A stretch of DNA of 5,407 bases from Nitrosopumilaceae archaeon (GCA_013867245.1 JACENB010000165.1:1-5407), one strand, 5' to 3'; shown: positions 1 to 4,871, numbered from the stretch's first letter. Numbers and translations are program-made. Notes: generated by a model from the letters alone, not told the origin.

Positions 1-2
1 TT

Positions 3-269
3 CAAGAAAATCTAGATACAATGCTTGCAAGCGTTGATAAGATTGCTACCGTTCCAAAAGACAGCTCTGCATATCATACTGGAATGATGGATGTTAGTGA
101 TAGGGCTCTTCTCATCAAAACCAACATCATGGATGCAACTCCATACATGTATGTCAGTGTTGCAAATCTAATGTTTACAACAGTTTGGATTGCTGCATTA
201 TTAGGAATCTTTGCTGCTTTGAAAAGAAAGAAAGAACAACTCAAAGAAGCAGATGAAGTTGGAGTCTAA
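3..269 (+). CDS. C-terminal part of an unrecognised membrane-anchored protein (5' end outside window)
   Basis: The reading frame is open to the left edge of the window, so the gene very probably starts upstream. An ATG at 21 is in frame, but nothing shows it to be the true start. The visible 89 residues contain a polar stretch, then one hydrophobic segment (about residues 48-73 of the visible part, starting YMYVSVANLMF and ending LLGIFAAL). This is followed at once by a basic tail, KRKKEQ, and an acidic end. By the positive-inside rule this predicts a single C-terminal membrane anchor, with the tail in the cytoplasm and the bulk outside. I do not recognise the family. The stop TAA (267-269) overlaps the TAG stop of the convergent gene, so the two share CTAA. 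Real gene: likely. Function: unknown. Confidence 0.6.
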   Translation, partial: QENLDTMLASVDKIATVPKDSSAYHTGMMDVSDRALLIKTNIMDATPYMYVSVANLMFTTVWIAALLGIFAALKRKKEQLKEADEVGV

Positions 270-1786
270 GAAATATTTAGATCTTTTCTAATCTCATCAA
301 CAGCTCTTATACCATAGATATCTCTAATCTGCTGAATTCTAACTGATTCTTTTAACAAGTCTCGTCCTATCTCATTAGTCAAGATTGAATAGACATCACT
401 GAATCTAATCTCCCACTTGTCTGCACAATCAAGAATCTTGCTTACAGCCCATTGTCTTACTTCATGTGGTAATGGAATCTTTTCTCCTGACTCTATTGAA
501 ATTCTATCAAATAGGTTTACAATTTCTGCAGTCTGAGATGCCATCTTTTCCAAGTCTTTTGCTTCACCGTATTTTGATTCAGCATTCATTCTGATGTTTG
601 ACTGATATTCAGAGAGTTTTAACAACGCCATCATCTCTTTTGATGAATCATCTGAAGCCTTGTTTGTGACACTTCTAACAGATTGCATCTCTTCAAATAA
701 TTTTTCAGTTTTTTTATGAAATTCTGCAGATGCTGCATCTTGTCTTTTTATCATGTCTGAAGCTGACGAGATTTTTTGCTCTATGCTGTTTGTCTTATCA
801 AATACACTTTGTTTGAAATCTGAGAGGTCTTCTTGAACCGATTTTAGCCCTTCCCCTACAAATGCAGTTGAATCTGCTCTGTGTGAGAGCGCTCCTATTT
901 CAGTCTCAATTCTGTCAATCTTGCCTGCCAGTTCTTTAATTGATTCTAGGCTCAAATTATTGACTGAACCGGCCTTTGAGGCAATTGTCTCAAATTGTTG
1001 TTTTAGGCCATCAATTACCCCTCCAAGAGAGTCAATCTTTGATGCCTTTGTTGATATGGCATCAATTGTTACTTTGATTGCCTCTAATTCGGAATTAAGA
1101 TTGGAGTTATCTGCAACTCCTTCAGTAATTTTTGAGAGCTCTTGTTTTAGACTCTCAATAATCTGAGAGCCTGTTTCAAGCTTTGCAGTTTTTCCTGAAA
1201 TCTCATCAATACTGTTTTTCAGTTTATCCATCTCTGAACCAACTTCTAAGAACGAGTCAGTCTTTCCAGAAACTTTTCTAAGATCATCTCTTACCTCATC
1301 TATTCTTTGAGCAATTTTGATTATCATCTGTGAATTATTCCTAATAGAATTCATACTGTCTTCTACTTGCTGAGAAATTTCTTGAGTTTTTGTTGATTTT
1401 TGTATTTCTGAAATTCTGTTAATTTCCTCTTGCAATTTTGCAGTTTGATTGTTTATCTTATCTACCATATTTGATTGAGTTCTGACTTGGTTTAGTCCTG
1501 CGTATAGCTTTTGTGTGTCATCCTCAATTATGTTGAGTTGCTTTGATTGTTTTTGAATATGCTCTAACGCTACTGTTAAAGAGTCAATCATACCTTTCAT
1601 GGAAACTAGAACTTTTTGATTTTCTCCAAATATTTTTGACATTACTTTGATCTCTTTTTGTAATGCTTTGTTAGAATCTGATACTGATGCTACTTTTTTT
1701 AGTAAAACCGATGGACTAGGTTCTCTTTTTACAACTTTTTTTGTTTCTTTTTTTGTATCTTTTTTCTTTACAGTTTTAGTAGCCAT
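266..1786 (-). CDS. Long coiled-coil protein with internal 24-residue repeats and a conserved-looking C-terminal domain, function unknown
   Basis: 506 residues from the ATG at 1786. The alternative ATG at 1792 adds two residues. I prefer 1786 because a TATA-like TTTTTTAT on the minus strand (about 1810-1817) is centred about 27 bases before it, as expected for leaderless archaeal transcripts. Residues 1-22 are very rich in Lys and Thr (KKKDTKKETKK), which could bind nucleic acid or acidic lipid. Residues about 30-390 are almost wholly heptad-like helix, rich in Lys, Glu, Gln, Ser and Ile, with no Pro. Residues 172-292 form five tandem degenerate repeats of 24-25 residues. Residues about 393-506 look globular, with an IPLPHEVRQWAV stretch and a GRDLLKESVRIQQ stretch. 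There is no membrane segment, signal peptide or Walker motif, so it is not an SMC-type ATPase. The architecture suggests a structural or scaffolding role, for example in nucleoid, cell shape or envelope. That is inference only. It is preceded on the same strand by the 35-residue mini-protein gene. Confidence 0.85.
   Translation of the reverse strand: MATKTVKKKDTKKETKKVVKREPSPSVLLKKVASVSDSNKALQKEIKVMSKIFGENQKVLVSMKGMIDSLTVALEHIQKQSKQLNIIEDDTQKLYAGLNQVRTQSNMVDKINNQTAKLQEEINRISEIQKSTKTQEISQQVEDSMNSIRNNSQMIIKIAQRIDEVRDDLRKVSGKTDSFLEVGSEMDKLKNSIDEISGKTAKLETGSQIIESLKQELSKITEGVADNSNLNSELEAIKVTIDAISTKASKIDSLGGVIDGLKQQFETIASKAGSVNNLSLESIKELAGKIDRIETEIGALSHRADSTAFVGEGLKSVQEDLSDFKQSVFDKTNSIEQKISSASDMIKRQDAASAEFHKKTEKLFEEMQSVRSVTNKASDDSSKEMMALLKLSEYQSNIRMNAESKYGEAKDLEKMASQTAEIVNLFDRISIESGEKIPLPHEVRQWAVSKILDCADKWEIRFSDVYSILTNEIGRDLLKESVRIQQIRDIYGIRAVDEIRKDLNIS
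911..1273 (-). repeat. Five tandem degenerate 24-residue repeats within the coiled-coil protein
   Basis: Residues 172-292 of the coiled-coil protein divide into units of 24, 24, 24, 24 and 25 residues. Each starts with a pattern like (I/V)-(S/T/A)-x-(K/G)-(T/A/V) and has L-K or I-K about 18 positions in, followed by a hydrophobic residue about 3 positions later. Examples of unit starts are VSGKTDSF, ISGKTAKLE, ISTKASKID and IASKAGSV. A sixth, shorter copy (LSHRADS to VQEDLSD) may follow. The repeat is at protein level; the DNA is too diverged to count as a simple DNA repeat. The period of 24 is not a multiple of 7, so each unit may be a helix with a break or skip rather than one continuous coiled coil. 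Confidence 0.6.
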
Positions 1787-1808
1787 ATCCATTGAAATGA
1801 AATTTAAC

Positions 1809-1819
1809 GATAAAAAAGT
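1809..1819 (-). promoter_or_regulatory. TATA-like box of the coiled-coil gene
   Basis: The minus strand reads ACTTTTTTATC here, centred about 27 bases before the ATG at 1786 and 21 bases before the alternative ATG at 1792. A second T-rich box (CATTTTTTATT, about 1829-1839) lies further up and would give a short leader of about 15-20 bases. Both T-runs could also end transcription of the upstream mini-protein gene. Confidence 0.4.
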
Positions 1820-1831
1820 TAGGTCTAAAAT

Positions 1832-1837
1832 AAAAAA
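1832..1837 (-). terminator. T6 run after the mini-protein gene, candidate archaeal terminator
   Basis: The minus strand has TTTTTT ten bases after the mini-protein stop, and a second T6 at 1812-1817. T-runs without a hairpin are enough for termination by many archaeal RNA polymerases. The second run coincides with the proposed TATA box of the coiled-coil gene, so the two roles cannot be separated from sequence alone. Confidence 0.35.
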
Positions 1838-1846
1838 TGTAAAGAG

Positions 1847-1954
1847 TTACTTGTTTACAACTTCTGGTTCGTGAAGCAACTCGTGAAAGGTCTTTTCAGC
1901 CAAACCATTTGCTGTTTCGATAAAACCTCTTGTACAATATTCACATTGAATCAT
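1847..1954 (-). CDS. 35-residue mini-protein with a C2H2 zinc-finger-like Cys/His pattern
   Basis: The minus strand from the ATG at 1954 to the TAA at 1847-1849 encodes 35 residues beginning MIQCEYCTRGFIETANG and ending HEPEVVNK. Cys4-x2-Cys7 and His24-x3-His28 are separated by 16 residues, which is the order and spacing of a short C2H2 zinc finger with a slightly long middle. About half of the protein (residues 12-29) should be helical, and it is acidic overall. Very small zinc-binding proteins are a known class in archaea. That this is one is inference from the four ligands. Support for coding: a TATA-like box about 27 bases upstream, a strong palindrome abutting the start, and a T6 run (1832-1837) just after the stop. 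It lies 60 bases upstream of the coiled-coil gene on the same strand. It could act as a regulator or as a metal- or RNA-binding factor. A chance open frame of this length is possible but unlikely given this context. Confidence 0.65.
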   Translation of the reverse strand: MIQCEYCTRGFIETANGLAEKTFHELLHEPEVVNK

Positions 1955-1979
1955 ATAGTACGGTATGGTACCGTACTAT
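1955..1979 (-). promoter_or_regulatory. Perfect 11-bp inverted repeat, candidate operator of the mini-protein gene
   Basis: The left arm ATAGTACGGTA (1955-1965) and the right arm TACCGTACTAT (1969-1979) are exact reverse complements, with TGG between them. The site directly abuts the ATG at 1954, so it fills the space between TATA box and start. In archaea a repressor bound there blocks RNA polymerase. The arms are richer in GC than the surroundings, and 11 matched pairs would be very rare by chance in 5 kb. A 25-bp dyad fits a dimeric winged-helix or helix-turn-helix regulator. The regulator is not identified. An RNA hairpin role is less likely, because a leaderless transcript would not contain it. 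Confidence 0.6.
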
Positions 1980-1985
1980 TAATAT
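1977..1985 (-). promoter_or_regulatory. TATA-like box of the mini-protein gene
   Basis: The minus strand reads GATATTAATAG around here, with a core centred about 27 bases before the ATG at 1954, which fits a leaderless start. The core TATTAATA is itself a palindrome, so it could also be read rightward. The right end of the operator-like inverted repeat overlaps it by three bases. Confidence 0.5.
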
Positions 1986-2010
1986 CAAGGTAATGACAAC
2001 GTAACCAATT

Positions 2011-2076
2011 ATGCAGTCAGATACCCCAGGTCATATCTCTACATTTTATTCAGTTGACCTAATCATCACTCTGCAT
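2011..2076 (-). ncRNA. Candidate C/D box small guide RNA (2'-O-methylation guide)
   Basis: Read on the minus strand: terminal stem ATGCAG (2071-2076), then A, box C GTGATGA (2063-2069), a 9-base spacer TTAGGTCAA, box D' CTGA (2050-2053), a linker, a second spacer ending CCTGGGGTAT, box D CTGA (2017-2020), and the closing stem CTGCAT (2011-2016). Boxes C, D' and D match the consensus RUGAUGA/CUGA exactly, and a perfect 6-bp stem brackets C and D, as required for a k-turn bound by L7Ae. Box C' is degenerate: ATGTAGA (2038-2044) or GATATGA (2031-2037). The +5 rule would place methylation on C in targets UUGACCUAA (the 5th base) and AUACCCCAGG (the 5th base). I cannot confirm either target. A weak TATA-like TTTATT lies at 2097-2102. 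No T-run follows, so the RNA may be processed from a longer transcript. Confidence 0.55.
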
Positions 2077-2190
2077 TATGATGATTTTATGCTAGGAATA
2101 AAGAGATTAACATTTTGAAATCCTTTTGAGCCTGTATTCAATTATTGGCATTTTTTCTAATTTTATTTTCGAATTTTCAATCCGCAATGA

Positions 2191-2198
2191 TTTTTAAA
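2191..2198 (+). promoter_or_regulatory. TATA-like box of the antiporter operon
   Basis: TTTTTAAA is centred about 24-25 bases before the ATG at 2219, placing the transcript start at or next to that ATG. This favours 2219 over the in-frame TTG at 2204, which would lie almost on top of the TATA box. Confidence 0.5.
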
Positions 2199-2208
2199 CA
2201 AATTTGTT
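2197..2208. promoter_or_regulatory. 12-bp palindrome AACAAATTTGTT in the antiporter promoter, possible operator
   Basis: A perfect 12-bp palindrome lies between the TATA-like box and the ATG at 2219, the usual place for an archaeal repressor site. It is wholly AT-rich except for one C/G pair. In DNA this AT-rich a palindrome of that size can arise by chance a few times in a window like this, so position is the main argument. Confidence 0.25.
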
Positions 2209-2218
2209 AACTGAAAAT

Positions 2219-3544
2219 ATGCAAAACATTCCACTTCAACTAAATCCAAGTGGGATCCAAAGCTCACTAAACAACACCGTTTCTAGTTTAATTGAAAAGA
2301 TTACTCCAGAACTTCCACACACATCATTTGTTACTGATTTGGCTTTTATCATGATTATTGGTGCAGTAGTCACTCTTGCATTTTTCAAAATCAAACAACC
2401 ATTAATCATTGGATATCTTTTTGCAGGAATGATAATTGGACCTCTTTCTCCATTTTGGTCTTGGGTGTTGCCTGAAGGTGGACCCTCTTCTGATGTTCTA
2501 GATGGCGTTGGAATTTTATCTGATATCTCTGCGTTGAATCTTTTTGCTGAGATTGGTGTGATTTTACTTTTGTTTGTAATTGGAATTGAATTCCCATATG
2601 CAAAAATTCGTAGTATAGGGCGAGTTGCAGTTGGAGTTGGAACTATTGGATTATTCTCAACGTTAGGTGTGGTATTTTACACTGCTACTGCTTTGGGATT
2701 GGAGTTCATGGATGCATTATTCATCTCTGCAGCATTATCAATTTCTAGTACTGCAATTATTGTCAAAATTTTAGAAGATATGGGAAAGATCAAAAAAGAA
2801 TCATCAATTCTTGTGTTGGGTATTTTGATTGTTGAGGACGTCATTGCAGTTATTTTGATCTCATCACTCCAATCAGTTGCCTTAGTTGGTTCAGTTTCTA
2901 TAGAATCAATAGTTCTAGTTGTTCTAGTTGCAACTGGATTAATTGTTGGAACATTTACTGTTGGAACCCGTGTCATTCCTCCACTAATTGATAGAGTTGC
3001 TGCTGCAGAACATCGTGAAATTTTACTTCTTAGCGTTCTAGGTGTTTGCTTTGGTTATGCATTGTTTGCAAATATTGTGGGATTATCAGTCGCAATTGGT
3101 GCCTTTTTGGCAGGTGTTTTAGTAGCAGAATCAAAATCTGCCGAAGTCGCAAAACTACTTTCTAGTCCAATTAAAGACATGTTTGTTGCAATCTTCTTTA
3201 TCTCAGTTGGAGCATTGATGGATGTTTCCCAAATTGGAGATTACATATGGATTGCAATTGCATTAATTGCAGTTGCCACAGGTATGAAGTTTGGAGGAAA
3301 CATGATTGGAAATATTTTGTTCAGACAAAAGCGTGCAAAATCACTTCGTTCAGCATTTACCTTAGGCGCACCTAGAGGAGAGTTCTCAATTGTAATCGTA
3401 AAGGCAGGTGTTGATATTGGTGCAGTCAGTGCTTTCTTATTCCCTCTGATAGGTATCATCTCAATAATTACTGCATTTCTTTCACCATTCCTAGTAAAAG
3501 CTGGAGATCAAGTAGTACACAAATTAGAAAAAGACAATGTCTGA
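2219..3544 (+). CDS. CPA2-family cation:proton antiporter (Kef/NapA-like membrane domain)
   Basis: A 441-residue polytopic membrane protein that should exchange Na+ or K+ for H+ across the cell membrane. Family marks, in order: GYLFAGMIIGP (65-75), the LFAEIGVILLLF helix ending IGIEF (108-125), SSTAIIVKIL (176-185) in the broken helix region, the acidic pair E206-D207 in GILIVEDVIAV, FFISVGALMD (326-335), Lys357 in a late helix (TGMKFGGN) and GAPRGEFSIV (383-392). Asp207 is the expected ion/proton-binding carboxylate; the partner position is Glu rather than the Asp, Asn or Gln seen in other subgroups. The protein stops after the membrane domain: the cytoplasmic TrkA-N (RCK) domain of KefB/KefC is absent. 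The N-terminal 36 residues are polar and precede the first helix. I chose the ATG at 2219 from the TATA spacing. It overlaps the next gene by 8 bases, so the two are surely co-transcribed. Ion specificity cannot be read from the sequence. Confidence 0.9.
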   Translation: MQNIPLQLNPSGIQSSLNNTVSSLIEKITPELPHTSFVTDLAFIMIIGAVVTLAFFKIKQPLIIGYLFAGMIIGPLSPFWSWVLPEGGPSSDVLDGVGILSDISALNLFAEIGVILLLFVIGIEFPYAKIRSIGRVAVGVGTIGLFSTLGVVFYTATALGLEFMDALFISAALSISSTAIIVKILEDMGKIKKESSILVLGILIVEDVIAVILISSLQSVALVGSVSIESIVLVVLVATGLIVGTFTVGTRVIPPLIDRVAAAEHREILLLSVLGVCFGYALFANIVGLSVAIGAFLAGVLVAESKSAEVAKLLSSPIKDMFVAIFFISVGALMDVSQIGDYIWIAIALIAVATGMKFGGNMIGNILFRQKRAKSLRSAFTLGAPRGEFSIVIVKAGVDIGAVSAFLFPLIGIISIITAFLSPFLVKAGDQVVHKLEKDNV

Positions 3545-3965
3545 TGAACTAAAACGAATGCTAGAGCAAGTGCATTCTGGCATTACAACTTTTGATTTTG
3601 AAGGAAAAGATACTCCTTGCATAGTAATTGATGCAAAAAGATATGAAAACATTAGAGCCAAAGTTGAAGGACAACCATTTGCAGTAAACACTGATTTGAA
3701 TATCTTACAAGATGGATTGGGAAATGTCTTTGTCGAAGTAGTTTTGACTTTTTCAATTGGAAATATCTCTGAAAAATTCCTAGTAAATGCAAAGACTGAT
3801 TTGAAATTTTTTGAAACACTTGCCAACACTTCTATGTTTGTACTAAATTCTCCTGAATCCCAATATGGTAAAGATAACGTAATTGCAATTCAATTACCAA
3901 GACCTGAAAAAGCACATGATGCGTTAGAAATCATAAAATCTGCTCTTGTCCCTAAAAATCAATAA
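3537..3965 (+). CDS. Small soluble hypothetical protein translationally coupled to the antiporter
   Basis: 142 residues, starting MSDELKRMLEQVHSG and ending SALVPKNQ. There is no signal peptide or membrane segment. The composition and alternating hydrophobics (ITTFDFEG, PCIVIDAKRY, GNVFVEVVLTFSIGN, VIAIQLPRPEKAH) suggest an alpha/beta fold with several strands between an N- and a C-terminal helix. I do not recognise the family. The ATG at 3537 lies inside the last codons of the antiporter gene (8-base overlap, different frame), which implies translational coupling. The simplest reading is an accessory or regulatory protein for the antiporter, perhaps standing in for the missing cytoplasmic domain. 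That is inference from position only. The stop is followed after one base by the 3' end of the convergent tRNA gene. Confidence 0.8.
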   Translation: MSDELKRMLEQVHSGITTFDFEGKDTPCIVIDAKRYENIRAKVEGQPFAVNTDLNILQDGLGNVFVEVVLTFSIGNISEKFLVNAKTDLKFFETLANTSMFVLNSPESQYGKDNVIAIQLPRPEKAHDALEIIKSALVPKNQ

Positions 3966-3966
3966 A

Positions 3967-4043
3967 TGGTGCAGTTACCGGGATTTGAACCCGGGTCACG
4001 TACTTGGCAAGCACGAGTACTAACCAGACTGTACTATAACTGC
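3967..4043 (-). tRNA. tRNA-Gly (anticodon GCC), intronless, CCA encoded
   Basis: On the minus strand: acceptor stem GCAGTTA / TAACTGC, T8-A9, D stem GTAC/GTAC with loop AGTCTGGTTA, anticodon stem CGTGC/GTACG (one G-T pair) with loop TTGCCAA, so the anticodon is GCC (Gly, codon GGC, wobble GGU). A 4-base variable loop follows, then the T arm CCGGG-TTCAAAT-CCCGG, discriminator A73, and an encoded CCA (3967-3969). The body is 74 bases (3970-4043) without CCA. All stems are complete and there is no intron. Its 3' end stops one base from the convergent antiporter-operon gene. A minus-strand T5 at 3954-3958, inside that gene's last codons, could terminate it. Confidence 0.95.
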
Positions 4044-4067
4044 AACAAACCTAGAGGCTGAATTTGG

Positions 4068-4075
4068 ATATTAAA
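4068..4075 (-). promoter_or_regulatory. TATA-like box of tRNA-Gly
   Basis: The minus strand reads GTTTAATATCC, with its core centred about 28 bases before the first tRNA base at 4043. With normal archaeal spacing, transcription would start 0-2 bases before the mature 5' end, leaving almost no leader for RNase P to remove. Confidence 0.5.
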
Positions 4076-4077
4076 CT

Positions 4078-4086
4078 GTTTTTAAC
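4078..4086 (+). promoter_or_regulatory. TATA-like box of the 87-residue hypothetical gene
   Basis: GTTTTTAAC is centred about 25 bases before the ATG at 4107, consistent with a leaderless transcript. The same T5 run could end readthrough from the antiporter operon. It lies next to the oppositely oriented TATA box of tRNA-Gly, giving a compact divergent promoter pair within 63 bases. Confidence 0.4.
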
Positions 4087-4106
4087 TATTTTAATGAAGA
4101 ATCATC

Positions 4107-4370
4107 ATGGATGAAACTCTTCTAAAAAAGATTGATGAAAAAATTCAAGAAACAATTTCAAACAAAGATGACATTAAACAATTAATTTCCATGTTGTCAA
4201 ATATTGATAATTCAAAATCTTTTGCTTTGGGAATTGTTATTGGCAGAATCTATAACGCATTTTATTATCAATCAAAACGAATTTTGAATAGAGAACCCAC
4301 AAAACCTGAATTTGAAGAATTTTTAGAATATATTCAAAACAGGAAATCTGATTTAGAAAATCTATGGTGA
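4107..4370 (+). CDS. Small hypothetical protein, 87 residues
   Basis: Starts MDETLLKKIDEKIQ and ends SDLENLW. It is predicted almost wholly helical, with an amphipathic N-terminal part rich in Lys and Glu, a middle helix SFALGIVIGRIYNAFYYQSKR (about residues 38-58) that is too short and too polar at its end to be a convincing membrane span, and a helical acidic C-terminus after NREPTKPEFEEF. No family is recognised. The ATG at 4107 is supported by a TATA-like box about 25 bases upstream. The gene is divergent from tRNA-Gly and converges on L10e, overlapping its 3' end by 9 bases (4362-4370). Confidence 0.75.
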   Translation: MDETLLKKIDEKIQETISNKDDIKQLISMLSNIDNSKSFALGIVIGRIYNAFYYQSKRILNREPTKPEFEEFLEYIQNRKSDLENLW

Positions 4371-4871
4371 TGGTTTATTCCAATCAACTACTTTGATTGT
4401 TGGTGTTCCTGGTAATTTTACACATGCACTTTTGAGTGCTTTTTTTGCTGCTGCCAAATGATTGTCACCATTAACATACAATTCCATGATGCATTGACCT
4501 TCTTGTACTCTAGCACCTAAACTGGTTGCTTTTCCCCATGCCCTTCTCATTCCTTCAGAAATTCTATCTGCACCTGCAGTTGCAATTTGTTTATTTTCTC
4601 TTAACATGTTGTGTGGATAAATTCTAAGTCTGGAATAGTATCCTGATTCACCAGTTGTTTTTTCTAGTGTTTTGTTTGCTGCCAATCTAGTTGATTCAAT
4701 TGCCATATGTCTTAACTGCATTTTTTCATTAATGCATAATTGTACACAATACTGGTAAGTTCCTCTTTTACCACCTTGAAATTTTGCAATTTTAATTTGT
4801 GGTTTACCTTTGATGTACTTTCTTCTGGTAAAGACTTGACCATTGCCTTCTCTGTAGTTGGCTCCATGCAT
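4362..4871 (-). CDS. rpl10e: Large-subunit ribosomal protein L10e (uL16)
   Basis: 169 residues from the ATG at 4871 (MHGANYREGNGQVFTRRKYI). This is the archaeal/eukaryotic L10e, equivalent to bacterial L16. It sits in the central protuberance region near the 5S rRNA and the A-site tRNA. Evidence: the N-terminal block (Y/F)TRR-x-YI-x-G (14-21 region), MQLRHMAIESTRLAANK (51-67), and the hallmark region from RLRIYPHNMLRENK to AGADRISEGMRRAWGKATSLGARV (81-122). The length fits the family's 160-180. The frame extends upstream to an ATG at 4934, but those 21 extra residues (MENTNKCLLTVKIWAF...) do not resemble family N-termini, and a TATA-like box sits 27 bases before 4871, so the shorter start is preferred. 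Divergent from the tRNA endonuclease gene. Confidence 0.95.
   Translation of the reverse strand: MHGANYREGNGQVFTRRKYIKGKPQIKIAKFQGGKRGTYQYCVQLCINEKMQLRHMAIESTRLAANKTLEKTTGESGYYSRLRIYPHNMLRENKQIATAGADRISEGMRRAWGKATSLGARVQEGQCIMELYVNGDNHLAAAKKALKSACVKLPGTPTIKVVDWNKPSP
4426..4446 (+). terminator. Hairpin plus T7 tract for the convergent hypothetical gene, inside rpl10e
   Basis: On the plus strand GCACT (4426-4430), loop TTTG, AGTGC (4435-4439), then seven T (4440-4446). This has the form of an intrinsic terminator for transcripts coming from the 4107-4370 gene, 55 bases after its stop. On the other strand the same bases encode KKALKSAC of L10e, so the pattern could be partly a by-product of Lys AAA codons. 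T-tracts are the main archaeal termination signal; the hairpin may be incidental. Confidence 0.4.

Noticed and set aside
921..1166. 81-codon plus-strand open frame inside the coiled-coil gene
   Set aside because: It is the antisense of a strongly coding region with clear repeats; it has no promoter and no recognisable product.
1647..1874. 75-codon plus-strand open frame rich in Phe and Ser
   Set aside because: It is the mirror of the Lys-rich N-terminus of the coiled-coil gene and of the mini-protein's 3' end. The composition is a by-product of the opposite strand.
2077..2083. Plus-strand ATGATGA as a box C of a second guide RNA
   Set aside because: No CTGA box D and no flanking stem occur at a suitable distance on the plus strand.
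2011..2118. A 35-codon plus-strand open frame (MQSDTPGHISTF...) with a TATA-like box about 28 bases upstream
   Set aside because: The first two thirds overlap the candidate C/D RNA, whose box and stem sequences explain the bases better. The protein has no recognisable motif, and a frame of this length arises readily by chance.
2119..2190. Search for a further small gene or RNA between the guide RNA candidate and the antiporter promoter
   Set aside because: Only a 14-codon minus-strand frame and AT-rich sequence without structure were seen.
2406..2976. Two minus-strand open frames inside the antiporter gene
   Set aside because: The antiporter frame carries family motifs throughout; the opposite frames are low-quality shadows.
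3241..3829. Two minus-strand open frames across the antiporter 3' end and the coupled small gene
   Set aside because: They are shadows of the two plus-strand genes, with no promoter or motif.
4097..4103. Box C-like TGATGA on the minus strand between tRNA-Gly and the 87-residue gene
   Set aside because: No box D or closing stem follows on that strand before the tRNA.
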